53,898 nt of DNA from Burkholderiaceae bacterium (GCA_017983955.1 JAGOAJ010000022.1:1-53898), one strand, 5' to 3'. Shown: positions 29,904-39,145, numbered from the stretch's first letter. A program made the numbers and translations. The notes: a model not told the origin generated them from the sequence alone.

Positions 29904-31409
29904 ATGGAATTTAGCACACTGACCACCGCTTCTTTGCATCAGACCAAAACTGCCGCTTTGGCGGTAGGCGTATTTACGGACGGAAAACTTAGCGCTGCCG
30001 CTGATATTATCGACCAAGCCAGCAATGGCGCAATACGCGCCGTGCTGAAAACTGAGTTCAAAGCCAGCCCAGGCACGCAATTAACCCTTAGGAATTTGCC
30101 TGGGGTTACGGCAACACGCGTCATTTTAGTCGGCTTAGGCAAACAAGACAGTTATAAAACGTCAGTTCATGCTTCAGCCGAACTTGCCTTCGCCAAATAT
30201 TGCGTAAGCGCCAGCCTTACCGAAGGCGTCAGCGCCCTGGCCAGCATAGAATACCCAGTCACAGATGTGCTGGCGCGCAGTCGCGTTGCCGCCGTCGCTG
30301 GCACACAAGCCAGCTACCAGTATGACCTGACTTTAAGCGATAAAGATCGCAAAGCCAGCATCAAACTGAAAAAAATAGCGGTCTGGACGGCGCGTGATGA
30401 CGCCAAAGCTGCTCAGCAAGGCTTGGCCCAGGGCACAGGTATAGGCCAGGGCATGAACCTGACTCGCCTGCTGGGCGACCTGCCCCCTAATATCTGCACC
30501 CCCACCTACCTGGGTGAAACGGCCAAGGGCTTAGCCAAAGAGTTCAAAACGCTAAAAGCCGAAGTCCTGGAACGCAAGCAAATTGAAGCCCTGAAAATGG
30601 GGTCGTTTTTGTCAGTAGCCCGTGGCTCCGACGAACCGCCCGCCTTTATCGTCTTGCGCCACACGCCATCGTCGGCCAAGGCAGCCAAGAAAAAACAGGC
30701 TCCTATCGTGCTGGTGGGTAAAGGTATAACCTTTGACTCGGGCGGTATTTCCCTCAAGCCAGGTGCCAACATGGACGAGATGAAATACGACATGTGCGGC
30801 GCAGCCAGTGTGCTGGGCAGCATGCGCGCCGTTGCCGAACTGGACCTAGACCGTGAAGTCATAGGCGTTATCGTATCGTGCGAAAACATGCCTAATGGCC
30901 GCGCCAACAAGCCCGGCGACGTTGTCACCAGCATGTCTGGCCTAACCATAGAAATTTTAAACACCGATGCCGAAGGCCGCCTGGTGCTATGTGACGCCTT
31001 GACCTACGTAGAGCGCTACAAGCCTGCAGCCGTTATTGACATCGCTACCCTGACGGGTGCCTGCATAGTGGCCCTGGGCCATGTCAACAGCGGCCTGTTC
31101 AGTACAGACGACGATCTGGCCGATAGCCTACTTCAAGCTGGCCGAACCACAGGCGACACAGCTTGGCGCATGCCACTGGACGACGCCTATCAGGAACAAC
31201 TGCGTTCCAACTTCGCCGATATCGCCAATATTGGTGGGCCACCCGCCGGTGCAGTGACCGCGGCTTGCTTCCTGTCGCGTTTCACCAAGAGCTACCCCTG
31301 GGCCCACCTGGATATCGCCGGCACCGCCTGGCGCAGCGGCAAGGACAAAGGTGCCTCCGGACGTCCCGTGCCACTGTTGGTGCAATACCTCATAGACCAG
31401 GCCGCCTAA
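29904..31409 (+). CDS. pepA: Leucyl aminopeptidase (cytosol aminopeptidase, M17)
   Basis: A 501-aa M17 metallo-aminopeptidase that removes N-terminal residues from peptides; E. coli PepA also binds DNA in plasmid recombination and carAB control. The active-site segments are VGKGITFDSGGISLKPGANMDEMKYDM (quoted in part: GITFDSGGISLKP) and NTDAEGRLVLCDAL, which carries two metal ligands. The start MEFSTLTTASLHQTKTAALA has a GGGGA-type site upstream. It is 54 bp from the divergent lptF, and holC follows after 5 bp, a conserved lptF/pepA-holC block. Confidence 0.97.
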   Translation: MEFSTLTTASLHQTKTAALAVGVFTDGKLSAAADIIDQASNGAIRAVLKTEFKASPGTQLTLRNLPGVTATRVILVGLGKQDSYKTSVHASAELAFAKYCVSASLTEGVSALASIEYPVTDVLARSRVAAVAGTQASYQYDLTLSDKDRKASIKLKKIAVWTARDDAKAAQQGLAQGTGIGQGMNLTRLLGDLPPNICTPTYLGETAKGLAKEFKTLKAEVLERKQIEALKMGSFLSVARGSDEPPAFIVLRHTPSSAKAAKKKQAPIVLVGKGITFDSGGISLKPGANMDEMKYDMCGAASVLGSMRAVAELDLDREVIGVIVSCENMPNGRANKPGDVVTSMSGLTIEILNTDAEGRLVLCDALTYVERYKPAAVIDIATLTGACIVALGHVNSGLFSTDDDLADSLLQAGRTTGDTAWRMPLDDAYQEQLRSNFADIANIGGPPAGAVTAACFLSRFTKSYPWAHLDIAGTAWRSGKDKGASGRPVPLLVQYLIDQAA

Positions 31410-31414
31410 GCCCC

Positions 31415-31873
31415 ATGAGCATGCTTAGTAATCGCGTGGACTTCGCCTTCGGGGCAGTCCATCGCTTACGTATGGCCTGCCAGGTAGTGCGCAAGCAGTA
31501 TCTGGCAGGCCGCCCGCTAGTGGTCTACACCCAGGATGTCCAACGGCTGAACACCTTTGATCAGTTGCTATGGTCCTTTGACCCCGTCGCCTTCGTGCCA
31601 CATGTGCGCGCCGACGACCCTATGGCTGCACAAACGCCCGTAGTCTTGACCACGGAAACGCCCCAGCCTCAGACAACCGCAGGGTCACCCGACCCCTGGT
31701 TGGTCAATCTGGATCTGGAATGCCCGCCTAACGCCACCGCCTTTGCCCGTATCCTGGAGATTGTTTCTGAACACCCGCAGGACAAAGCTGCCGCGCGTGC
31801 GCGCTGGCAACATTACAAGGCGGCTGGCTACGATGTCCGGGCACATGACATCTCTGGAAACCAGGGCACTTAG
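31415..31873 (+). CDS. holC: DNA polymerase III subunit chi
   Basis: A 152-aa chi subunit, which links the clamp loader to single-stranded DNA-binding protein. Recognisable segments are RMACQVVRKQYLAGRPLVVY, then RLNTFDQLLWSFDPVAFVPHV and FARILEIVSEHPQDKAAARARW plus YKAAGYDVRAHD near the end. The start is the ATG at 31415 (MSMLSNRVDF); the frame is open far into pepA but the pepA overlap is not family-like. An ATG at 31421 is an alternative. It follows pepA by 5 bp, as in many proteobacteria. Confidence 0.93.
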   Translation: MSMLSNRVDFAFGAVHRLRMACQVVRKQYLAGRPLVVYTQDVQRLNTFDQLLWSFDPVAFVPHVRADDPMAAQTPVVLTTETPQPQTTAGSPDPWLVNLDLECPPNATAFARILEIVSEHPQDKAAARARWQHYKAAGYDVRAHDISGNQGT

Positions 31874-31916
31874 CCATTTAATAATCACCTTTTACTGTCC
31901 CAATACGGAACTCACT

Positions 31917-32327
31917 ATGTCCAGCTCTACCCTCGATGATTTTGGCAAACTTATATTACGAGTCACTATCGGTATATTGCTATTGATGCATGGCATAGCC
32001 AAAATCAGCAACGGCATCGGCCCCATAGAAAGCATGGTGGTTGCACGCGGCCTGCCCGCTTTTGTTGCCTGGGGAATTTACGTGGGTGAGGTAATTGCAC
32101 CACTATTACTTATCCTGGGGATATACACCCGTCTGGGCGGCTTGCTGGTGGTGTTCACCCTGATCGCTGCCATTACACTGGCGCATACAGGTCACTTAAC
32201 GCAGCTAAGCAATAGCGGCGGCTGGCGGCTGGAACTACAGGGTTTATTCCTGTTCGGCGGCTTGGCGGTGGCCTTTTTGGGCGCAGGCGCGTACAGCCTG
32301 GGTGGACGCGGCGGCCGCTGGAATTAA
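31917..32327 (+). CDS. DoxX family membrane protein
   Basis: A 136-aa protein with four predicted transmembrane helices (about residues 10-30, 45-65, 72-93, 110-128). The opening FGKLILRVTIGILLLMHGIAKI and GIYVGEVIAPLLLILGIYTRLGG are typical of DoxX proteins, which resemble a subunit of archaeal thiosulfate:quinone oxidoreductase; the bacterial role is unclear, with links to oxidative stress. The start is the ATG at 31917; the frame continues upstream into holC but that part is not family-like. It ends 14 bp from the convergent histidine kinase gene. Confidence 0.88.
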   Translation: MSSSTLDDFGKLILRVTIGILLLMHGIAKISNGIGPIESMVVARGLPAFVAWGIYVGEVIAPLLLILGIYTRLGGLLVVFTLIAAITLAHTGHLTQLSNSGGWRLELQGLFLFGGLAVAFLGAGAYSLGGRGGRWN

Positions 32328-32341
32328 TCCAACCCTACGAC

Positions 32342-33754
32342 CTACGCGGCAGGCAAGCTTAGCGTTACGCCCAGACCACCCAGATACGACTCATGGGCCT
32401 GGGCATCACCACCATACAACTGCGCCAAGTCACGCACTATAGCCAGTCCCAGACCAGAGCCCGGGGCCATTTCATCAGCCCGTACGCCACGTTTGAATAC
32501 CCACTCACGCTGTGCAGGCGCCAGGCCCTTGCCATCGTCATCCACTGTAAATAGCAGCATAGCGTCCTTATGATTGGCGTCTGGCGGCATGCGACGCACC
32601 TGCACCACCACCTGATGCGCCGCCCATTTACAGGCGTTATCCAGCAGATTACCCATCATTTCCTGCAAATCGTGTTCCTCGCCCTTAAAGGCCAGGTCAG
32701 CGTCAGGCATGATCAATTCAATCTGTACGGCAGATTCCGCATGTAGACGCGACATCACCCTGACCAGGGCTTCCAATGGTGTACGTATAGTCGTGCGCAA
32801 GCCCGCGGCTTGAACGGCCGCAGCAGCCCTGGCCCGCATTAAATGATGATCAACCTGGCGCCGTGCCGTACTGGTTTGCTCCATTACCAGGCGGCCAAAG
32901 TCGCTGTCTTCGTGTTCGGCGGCATTGGCCAATATGGATAAAGGGGTCTTCACTGCATGCGCCAAATTACCCGCTTGGGTACGCGCATGCGACACCACCT
33001 GAGCGTTAAGCGCCAGCACTCCATTAAATTCATCCACCAAGGGTTGGACTTCAGTAGGAAAACGCCCCTCTATACTTGGCGCATGACCGTCACGCACTGC
33101 AGCTAACTGCCGTCGCAACTGCCCCAAGGGGCGCAAGCCTATTACCAGTTGGACCACCACGGCCAAAGCCAGACCCGCCGCCAATATAGCTAACGACAGC
33201 GTCAACATGCGTGTAAAACGCCCCAAAGGCTGAGCCAGCAAACGCTGTTCAGCCGCGACAATTAAAAGAAAGGGGGCAGAGGCTTCTTCGGGCGGCTGGA
33301 CTTCGCGCTCCAGGACCAGCAAAGCCTGACCATCCGGGCCTGTTGCCAGGCGTAGAAGATCGTCGTCCCGCGCCGTATCATCGACGGGTATATGCAGCAC
33401 ATCGTCCCACAGCGACCGCGAACGCAGCACACCGACCTGCGCTGGCGCAGCGTCATCGACCAAGCTGTCGATCTGCCAATACAGACCAGAGAATGGCTGC
33501 TCAAAGCGTGGATCGCTTAGTGGCGTAGGCACCGACGCTATACCTTGTGCATCCACGCTTAAGGCCGCGGTCAGCTGATTCAAGTGTAAATTCAGCTCGG
33601 CCTGAAACTGCTGCTGTACATACTCCCGAAATAAGTGGTTTAGACCCCAGCCTGATACCGCTATGGTTAAAGCTATCCACAACAAGGTCCCCGCCAGCAA
33701 GCGCAGTCGTAATGACTGCAGCCATAAGCCAGGATGCAAAAGATAGCTCATCAT
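32342..33754 (-). CDS. PhoQ-like sensor histidine kinase
   Basis: A 470-aa inner-membrane histidine kinase. Helix 1 (about 18-40) and helix 2 (about 186-208) bracket a 145-residue periplasmic sensor with many acidic residues, including VDDTARDDD. A HAMP-type linker follows, then the phospho-acceptor His266 in NLAHAVKTPLSIL, close to PhoQ's HSLKTPL. The ATP-binding domain has the N box LLDNACKW (Asn373), G1 DDDGKG (405-410) and G2 GSGLGLAI (432-439). Its start overlaps the regulator's stop by 4 bp. The acidic sensor suggests divalent cations or cationic peptides as the signal, by analogy with PhoQ. Confidence 0.9.
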   Translation of the reverse strand: MMSYLLHPGLWLQSLRLRLLAGTLLWIALTIAVSGWGLNHLFREYVQQQFQAELNLHLNQLTAALSVDAQGIASVPTPLSDPRFEQPFSGLYWQIDSLVDDAAPAQVGVLRSRSLWDDVLHIPVDDTARDDDLLRLATGPDGQALLVLEREVQPPEEASAPFLLIVAAEQRLLAQPLGRFTRMLTLSLAILAAGLALAVVVQLVIGLRPLGQLRRQLAAVRDGHAPSIEGRFPTEVQPLVDEFNGVLALNAQVVSHARTQAGNLAHAVKTPLSILANAAEHEDSDFGRLVMEQTSTARRQVDHHLMRARAAAAVQAAGLRTTIRTPLEALVRVMSRLHAESAVQIELIMPDADLAFKGEEHDLQEMMGNLLDNACKWAAHQVVVQVRRMPPDANHKDAMLLFTVDDDGKGLAPAQREWVFKRGVRADEMAPGSGLGLAIVRDLAQLYGGDAQAHESYLGGLGVTLSLPAA

Positions 33755-34413
33755 TCAGGCACAACCAGCCTATAACCCAAGCCCCTGACCGTAGCTATAC
33801 AGCCATCCGGCAGTTTTTTTCGTAGACGGCCTATAAAGACATCGATGGTGTTGGAGTCGCGGTCATAATCCTGGGCGTAAATATGTTCCGTCAGCGTAGT
33901 ACGCGATATGACCTGGCCCTGGTGATGCATTAGATAGGACAGTACCTTGAACTCATGACTGGTCAATGTCAGCGCCCGGCCATCGGCAGTAACCCGCGCA
34001 TGCCGAGTATCAAGCACCAGATTGCCGCAGCGCAATTCAGCCGACGCATGGCCCGTAGCACGGCGTAACAACGCCCTTAAACGAGCCAATAGTTCTTCCA
34101 TGTGAAAAGGCTTGGTCAGGTAGTCATCGGCGCCAGCGTCTATGCCACTGACTTTTTCATGCCAGCTATCGCGCGCCGTCAGTATCAGAACTGGCATGGT
34201 GCGCTGTGCTTCGCGCCAACGTTTCAGCACGGTAATGCCATCCATTACGGGCAAGCCCAGGTCCAGCACCACGGCGTCGAAAGTTTCTGTATCACCCATA
34301 AAGTGAGCGTCAGCGCCATTGTCAGCGTGATCCACCACATAACCACCATCAGCTAAAGCCTGACATAGCTGCTTGGCCAGCGTGGGTTCATCTTCGACCA
34401 CCAGGATACGCAT
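33751..34413 (-). CDS. PhoP-like response regulator (OmpR family)
   Basis: A 220-aa regulator. The receiver domain has the acidic pocket VVEDEP, phospho-acceptor Asp51 in VVLDLGLPVMDG and the conserved Lys in DYLTKPFHMEE. TARDSWHEKVSGIDAGADDY is strikingly like E. coli PhoP. The C-terminal winged helix ends SNTIDVFIGRLRKKL and VRGLGYRLVVPE, typical of OmpR/PhoP. It overlaps the PepSY gene upstream by 26 bp and the kinase downstream by 4 bp. OmpR-family proteins bind tandem 10-11-bp repeats; such repeats lie in the divergent gap upstream of this operon. Confidence 0.93.
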   Translation of the reverse strand: MRILVVEDEPTLAKQLCQALADGGYVVDHADNGADAHFMGDTETFDAVVLDLGLPVMDGITVLKRWREAQRTMPVLILTARDSWHEKVSGIDAGADDYLTKPFHMEELLARLRALLRRATGHASAELRCGNLVLDTRHARVTADGRALTLTSHEFKVLSYLMHHQGQVISRTTLTEHIYAQDYDRDSNTIDVFIGRLRKKLPDGCIATVRGLGYRLVVPE

Positions 34414-34756
34414 CCGTTTTTCCCCTATGACGTACGCTACGTTTTTTGATGTCTATGACCTGGGCCGTTCTAGCATCAACCTTTAATTTAAGCAGCAAGC
34501 CACCCCGCTGCAATATCTTTATCTTATACACCCAGACATCATATTGGCGTTCGAACTCAACACCCATGACACGCCCCGGGAAATCGCGCTCAACCCGGCG
34601 TAATACCGTGCGTAGCGGCAGGACCTCGCCAGCGGCTAAGGCCTTGGTGGCTTGTTCGTGATCATTCCTATGGTCATGCGCGGCAACAGCACCAGGCAAG
34701 GCTGTGGCGGTCATCAAGACCAGTAACGCCAAGGCTTTGCGATAAGTGGGGAACAT
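34388..34756 (-). CDS. Secreted PepSY-domain protein, first gene of the PhoPQ-like operon
   Basis: A 122-aa protein with a signal peptide (MFPTYRKALALLVLMTATAL, AxA cleavage after GAVAA) and a PepSY-type domain: LPLRTVLRRVERDFPGRVMG and a strand-rich VWVYKIKILQRGGLLLKLKVD and VIDIKKR. PepSY domains are thought to bind or inhibit periplasmic targets. The start is the ATG at 34756; the open frame is longer but that part is not signal-like. It overlaps the response-regulator gene by 26 bp, so the two are coupled. The neighbourhood suggests it modulates the sensor kinase; that is inference. Confidence 0.83.
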   Translation of the reverse strand: MFPTYRKALALLVLMTATALPGAVAAHDHRNDHEQATKALAAGEVLPLRTVLRRVERDFPGRVMGVEFERQYDVWVYKIKILQRGGLLLKLKVDARTAQVIDIKKRSVRHRGKTDAYPGGRR

Positions 34757-34809
34757 AAAGGTATCCGAGGGTCCTGGCAAGCAGCACCGGGACATTATTG
34801 ATACAGATG

Positions 34810-34882
34810 ACCATAGCATGCCCAAGATGAACGCCACATGAACAAGCACTTCACCATAGGTTCATACAACAACTCGCATACT
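34810..34882. promoter_or_regulatory. Symmetric divergent promoter with OmpR/PhoP-type direct repeats
   Basis: ATGAAC occurs at 34827-34832 and 34838-34843, an 11-bp spaced direct repeat that reads GTTCAT-N5-GTTCAT on the minus strand. On the plus strand CTTCAC (34849-34854) and GTTCAT (34860-34865) form the same pattern. The two sites face away from each other, 5 bp apart. Each is followed 11 bp later by a -10-like hexamer: TATGGT on the minus strand (34810-34815) towards the regulator operon and CATACT on the plus strand (34877-34882) towards the gene at 34935. PhoP boxes in enteric bacteria have the same hexamer-N5-hexamer form about 12 bp before the -10. Confidence 0.65.
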
Positions 34883-34934
34883 GCAGTCACGGTCAAGAAA
34901 AAGACCGCTATACCAACCCCTAAAAGGAAATATC

Positions 34935-35372
34935 ATGCGTACTTCAAAACTTCTAGCCGCTTGCGCCCTGGGCACCAGTCTGATTGCCGGAGGCGCATTG
35001 TATGCACCAGCCTTCGCACAAACTGCCGCTACTCAAACCACGGCCCCTAAAGCCGAAGCCACCCAGGCAGCGCCTGCACAGCCCGGCGCCACTCACTCAC
35101 GTCATATGAAACGCCAGAGCTACGCCGAAAAAATGAAAAATGTCGACACCAGCCAATGGCTAAGCATTAAAGCCGTGTATGACAAGGTGGAAACTGCTGG
35201 CTACAAAGACGTAAACAGCATTATGCGCACGCCCAAGGGCTATGTGGTTAGCGCCACGAATGCCGATGGCAAATGGACCCGTTTAAGTGTGGACCCCGTC
35301 AAAGGCGATGTCACGCAAATGCAGCACAAAGGCAAACACAACGGCAAACACCACGACACACAAAAAAGCTAA
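34935..35372 (+). CDS. Secreted PepSY-like protein with His/Lys-rich tail
   Basis: A 145-aa protein with a signal peptide (MRTSKLLAACALGTSLIAGG, AxA cleavage near residue 29), an Ala/Thr/Pro linker (about 30-55), a PepSY-like segment (SQWLSIKAVYDKVETAGYKD then IMRTPKGYVVSATNADGKW, about 72-125) and a C-terminal tail rich in His, Lys and Gly (HKGKHNGKHHDTQKS) that could bind metal ions. AAGGA precedes the ATG. It is divergent from the PhoPQ-like operon with a shared regulatory region, so it is probably a target of that system. The function is unknown. Confidence 0.8.
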   Translation: MRTSKLLAACALGTSLIAGGALYAPAFAQTAATQTTAPKAEATQAAPAQPGATHSRHMKRQSYAEKMKNVDTSQWLSIKAVYDKVETAGYKDVNSIMRTPKGYVVSATNADGKWTRLSVDPVKGDVTQMQHKGKHNGKHHDTQKS

Positions 35373-35398
35373 GCCCACCATGTGGTCTTAAGCATCAC

Positions 35399-35438
35399 AC
35401 AGGGCGCCCCTGGCCAGTATAGGCAGCGGGCGTCCTGT
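35399..35438. terminator. Hairpin between convergent PepSY gene and pstB
   Basis: ACAGGGCGCCC (35399-35409) pairs with GGGCGTCCTGT (35428-35438), 11 bp with one G-U pair and an 18-nt loop. There is no clear T-run on either strand. It lies in the 81-bp gap between two convergent genes and probably marks both 3' ends. Confidence 0.5.
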
Positions 35439-35453
35439 CATTTAGCTGAAGAT

Positions 35454-36230
35454 TTAGCCGAAGCGACCTGTGATGTAGTCTTCGGTTTCTTTGCGGGCAG
35501 GCTTAACAAAGATCTGGTCGGTCTCGCCATACTCCATCAGCTCACCCAAATACATATAGGCGGTGTAATCAGAACAGCGTGCCGCCTGCTGCATGTTGTG
35601 GGTCACTATCACCACGGTATAGTCCGACTTCAATTCTGCGATCAGTTCTTCGATCTTGGCAGTGGAAATCGGGTCTAGCGCAGAACATGGTTCATCCAAC
35701 AGCAACACTTCAGGCTTGATGGCCACGCCACGCGCTATGCACAAACGCTGCTGCTGTCCGCCAGACAAGCTATTGCCGTTTTGATGCAGCTTGTCTTTGA
35801 CTTCGTTCCACAGCGCCGCCTTGGACAAGGCCCATTCCACGCGCTCGTCCATCTCGCCTTTGCTAAGGCGCTCGAACAGGCGCACGCCAAAAGCGATGTT
35901 GTCGTAGATGCTCATGGGAAATGGCGTGGGCTTCTGGAACACCATGCCGACCTTGGCACGTATCAGGGAGATATCTGTCTTGGAGGCCAACAGGTTTTCG
36001 CCATCCAGATTGATTTCACCTTCAGCACGCTGCCCTGGATACAGTTCAAACATGCGATTAAAGGTGCGCAGCAAGGTGGATTTCCCGCAGCCAGACGGAC
36101 CAATAAAGGCCGTGACCTTATTTTCCTTAATCTCCATATTGACGTTTTTGATCGCTTGAAAATTTCCGTAATAGAAATTCAGATTTTTAATTTCCAGCTT
36201 GGTGCGACCAGCAAGCGCAGTAGTATGCAT
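35454..36230 (-). CDS. pstB: Phosphate ABC transporter ATP-binding protein PstB
   Basis: A 258-aa ATPase that powers high-affinity phosphate uptake. Walker A is GPSGCGKST, the signature is LSGGQQQR, and Walker B is [13 protein letters not shown]; the H-loop is [12 protein letters not shown]. The C-terminus [24 protein letters not shown] is typical of PstB. It is the last gene of the pstSCAB operon. A phoU gene, which usually follows pstB, is not present here: the next gene is convergent. The start at 36230 has no strong ribosome binding site. Confidence 0.97.
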   Translation of the reverse strand: MHTTALAGRTKLEIKNLNFYYGNFQAIKNVNMEIKENKVTAFIGPSGCGKSTLLRTFNRMFELYPGQRAEGEINLDGENLLASKTDISLIRAKVGMVFQKPTPFPMSIYDNIAFGVRLFERLSKGEMDERVEWALSKAALWNEVKDKLHQNGNSLSGGQQQRLCIARGVAIKPEVLLLDEPCSALDPISTAKIEELIAELKSDYTVVIVTHNMQQAARCSDYTAYMYLGELMEYGETDQIFVKPARKETEDYITGRFG

Positions 36231-36271
36231 AATCAGTTTCCGGCAAGAACCAGGGTCCTTGCTGCTAAATG

Positions 36272-37132
36272 TTATTTACGAAAGAAAATGCGGGCGGCAA
36301 TATTAATGCCCAGCACCAGCAAAGTAATCAGTACAGCACCTGCCCAGGCCAGGCGGTTCCAGTCTTCAAAGGGACTGGCGGCATATTGGAAAATCACCAC
36401 GGGCAAGTTGGCAATAGGCGCATTCATATTCATGGACATGAATTGATTGTTCAGCGCCGTAAACAGCAAGGGCGCGGTTTCGCCTGAAATACGGGCCACC
36501 GCCAGCAAGACGCCAGTCACTATGCCAGAACGTGCGGCCCTATAGCAAATTTTCACAATAATGCGCCATTGCGGGCAACCCAGCGCTGCCGCCGCTTCGC
36601 GCAGGCTACCTGGCACCAAAGACAGCATATTATCTGTAGCCCGCACAACTACCGGTATCACCAGAATCGCCAGCGCCAGCGCACCTGCCCAGCCTGAATA
36701 ATGACCTACCTGAGCCACATACGTGGCATAGATAAACAAACCAATAATAATGGACGGCGCCGACAACAGCACATCGTTCAGAAAACGGGTGGCAGGCGCC
36801 AGCCAACCACGCTGACCATATTCAGCCAGATAAGTACCCGCCAGCACGCCTATAGGCGTACCTATCAGTGTACCTACCCCCGCCATCATGACACTGCCCA
36901 CAATAGCGTTCAGCAAACCGCCATCGCCACCCGGCGGTGGCGTGCTTTGCGTCAACAGGGTAAAAGACAGCGCTCCGCCACCCTTGTAAAGCAAGGTCAG
37001 TATGATCCAGCTTAGCCAGAACAAGCCAAAGGCCACCGTGGCGCCGGACAAGGCCAGCATCAGTCGGTTAAAACGCTGCCTGCGCCTGTAAACAGGATTA
37101 GACAGACTAACTACAGAGTCAGAGTTGAACAT
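36272..37132 (-). CDS. pstA: Phosphate ABC transporter permease PstA
   Basis: A 286-aa inner-membrane permease with about six transmembrane helices. The family segments [16 protein letters not shown] and the EAA-like loop [26 protein letters not shown] (quoted in part: [17 protein letters not shown]) that contacts PstB are present. [16 protein letters not shown] near the C-terminus is characteristic of PstA. It sits 14 bp after pstC and 41 bp before pstB. Confidence 0.95.
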   Translation of the reverse strand: MFNSDSVVSLSNPVYRRRQRFNRLMLALSGATVAFGLFWLSWIILTLLYKGGGALSFTLLTQSTPPPGGDGGLLNAIVGSVMMAGVGTLIGTPIGVLAGTYLAEYGQRGWLAPATRFLNDVLLSAPSIIIGLFIYATYVAQVGHYSGWAGALALAILVIPVVVRATDNMLSLVPGSLREAAAALGCPQWRIIVKICYRAARSGIVTGVLLAVARISGETAPLLFTALNNQFMSMNMNAPIANLPVVIFQYAASPFEDWNRLAWAGAVLITLLVLGINIAARIFFRK

Positions 37133-37146
37133 GTATGATCGCCGTG

Positions 37147-38085
37147 TTAATGCTTGCTGCCCTCGCCCTTGGCCAGGCGAAACAACAGAAGTTTAGAGCA
37201 AGCCAGCACCACGGTGGTGATGAGGAAAAGTATCAGGCCCAATTCCAGCAGGGCTGCTTTTTGCATGCCACCGGCCTCGTTGAACTCATTGGCCAAGGCC
37301 GATGCAATAGAATTTGATGGCGAAAACAATGAGGAAGGCAGGTTAAAGGCATTGCCTATGACAAAGGTGACGGCCATGGTTTCACCCAGCGCCCTGCCCA
37401 GGCCCAGCATAATCCCACCTATGACGCCGTTCTTAGTGAAAGGCAAGACTACCTTCCAGGTGACTTCCCAGGTGGTGCTGCCCAAACCATAGGCTGATTC
37501 TTTCAGCAGAGGCGGCACCAGCTCGAAGACGTCACGCATGACGGCAGTGATAAAGGGAATGACCATAATGGACAGTATCAACCCGGCAGTGAACACGCCT
37601 ATACCGAAAGGCGGGCCCGCAAAAATATCACCCAGTACGGGTACACCAGCAAACAAAGAAATGGCGTGGGGCTGTACGTATTCCTGAAACAGCGGCACAA
37701 ACACGAACAAACCCCACATGCCATAAATAATAGATGGAATCGCCGCCAGCATTTCTATGGCTGTGCCTAAAGGACGACGCAACCATACTGGCGACAATTC
37801 AGTCAGGAACATCGCGATGCCAAACGATACTGGCACCGCGATCACCAATGCTATGAAAGAAGTCAGCAAGGTACCCACCACTGGTACCATGGCGCCATAT
37901 ATATTTTGGACGGGGTCCCAGTTATTAGTCCACAGAAACGCGATGCCATGTGCTGCTATGGACTCGCGACTGCCGTAGATCAGGGACACCATAATGGCGC
38001 CAAGCAGCATAAAGACGAAAAATGCAAACGCGCGAGTGGTGTGTTTAAACAGAGCATCCATAAGCGCGTTTTGATTCTTTTTCAT
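37147..38085 (-). CDS. pstC: Phosphate ABC transporter permease PstC
   Basis: A 312-aa permease, partner of PstA, with six transmembrane helices. Family markers are [19 protein letters not shown], the EAA-like loop [21 protein letters not shown] that contacts the ATPase, and [18 protein letters not shown]. The start is taken as the ATG at 38085 ([15 protein letters not shown]). The open frame reaches 38157, but that would overlap the end of pstS and adds a non-family leader. The gap to pstS is 16 bp. Confidence 0.95.
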   Translation of the reverse strand: MKKNQNALMDALFKHTTRAFAFFVFMLLGAIMVSLIYGSRESIAAHGIAFLWTNNWDPVQNIYGAMVPVVGTLLTSFIALVIAVPVSFGIAMFLTELSPVWLRRPLGTAIEMLAAIPSIIYGMWGLFVFVPLFQEYVQPHAISLFAGVPVLGDIFAGPPFGIGVFTAGLILSIMVIPFITAVMRDVFELVPPLLKESAYGLGSTTWEVTWKVVLPFTKNGVIGGIMLGLGRALGETMAVTFVIGNAFNLPSSLFSPSNSIASALANEFNEAGGMQKAALLELGLILFLITTVVLACSKLLLFRLAKGEGSKH

Positions 38086-38101
38086 AGTGGTGTGTATCCT
38101 G

Positions 38102-39145
38102 TTACTTCCAGATTGCCTTACCGTCGCCAGCTGTGATCTGGGTTGCCCAGTTCTCACGTATCTGCTTAGTTACGCTATCAGGCATAGGCACGTAATCCAG
38201 TTCCTGGGCCATAGGGGCGCCGTTCTTGAATGCCCAATCAAAAAACTTCAATACTTCCTGCGCCTTGGCGGGATTATCCTGCTTTTTGTGCATCAAGATA
38301 AAACTAGCCGAGGTAACAGGCCAGGACGCTTCTCCAGGCTCATTGGTTAATACGACACCCATGCCTGGCTCGCTGCTCCAATCGGCATTAGCGGCGGCGG
38401 CGGCAAATGCTTCCTGACTAGGCTGCACAAACTGACCGCCCTGATTCTGCATCTGCGTCCAGGACAGATTGTTCTGCTTGGCATAGGCGTACTCTACATA
38501 ACCGATAGAGTTCTTCAGCTGACGCACATAAGCGGCAACACCTTCGTTACCCTTACCGCCCTGCCCTGTAGGCCACTTGACGGCCTTGCCTTCGCCTACT
38601 TTTTCTTTCCAGTCGGCCGATACTTTGGACAGGTAATTAGTCCAGCCAAAGGTAGTACCCGAACCGTCCGAGCGATGCACCACAATTATGTCGCTGGCAG
38701 GCAGCTTCAAATCGGGGTTAAGTGCCTTGATGGCTGCATCGTCCCACTTCTTAATTTTAGACAGGTAGATGTCGGCAATAACGGGACCGGACAGTTTCAA
38801 TTCGCCTGGCTTAATGCCCTCGACGTTAACCACGGGTACGGTGCCGCCAATAATAGCGGGAAACTGCAACAAACCGTGTTCATCCAGAGCTGAGCCTTTC
38901 ATGGGGTCATCAGAGGCACCAAAATCAACTGTTTTAGCAATAATTTGCTGCTGACCGCCACCCGAGCCTATGGACTGGTAGTTAATGCGGTTACCTGTTT
39001 CCTTATGGTACTGGGCGGACCATTTTGCATACGCAGGGTAAGGGAACGATGCACCTGCGCCTGTGATATCTATGGCCTGAGCGGCTAATGAAACAGCACC
39101 CAGCGTAACGCCGGCCGCTAGCTGTACTACAACACGTTTGAACAT
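38102..39145 (-). CDS. pstS: Periplasmic phosphate-binding protein PstS
   Basis: A 347-aa periplasmic binding protein. A signal peptide ([23 protein letters not shown] cleavage near residue 24) precedes [20 protein letters not shown], the canonical start. The phosphate-binding loops appear as [20 protein letters not shown] and [17 protein letters not shown]. The start is the ATG at 39145; the open frame is longer but not signal-like. A Pho box with a -10 lies upstream, so it should be induced by phosphate starvation through PhoB. Confidence 0.97.
   Translation of the reverse strand: MFKRVVVQLAAGVTLGAVSLAAQAIDITGAGASFPYPAYAKWSAQYHKETGNRINYQSIGSGGGQQQIIAKTVDFGASDDPMKGSALDEHGLLQFPAIIGGTVPVVNVEGIKPGELKLSGPVIADIYLSKIKKWDDAAIKALNPDLKLPASDIIVVHRSDGSGTTFGWTNYLSKVSADWKEKVGEGKAVKWPTGQGGKGNEGVAAYVRQLKNSIGYVEYAYAKQNNLSWTQMQNQGGQFVQPSQEAFAAAAANADWSSEPGMGVVLTNEPGEASWPVTSASFILMHKKQDNPAKAQEVLKFFDWAFKNGAPMAQELDYVPMPDSVTKQIRENWATQITAGDGKAIWK

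Noticed and set aside
31163-31414. Upstream extension of holC into pepA
   Set aside because: It overlaps the conserved C-terminus of pepA out of frame; the chi-like sequence begins at the ATG at 31415.
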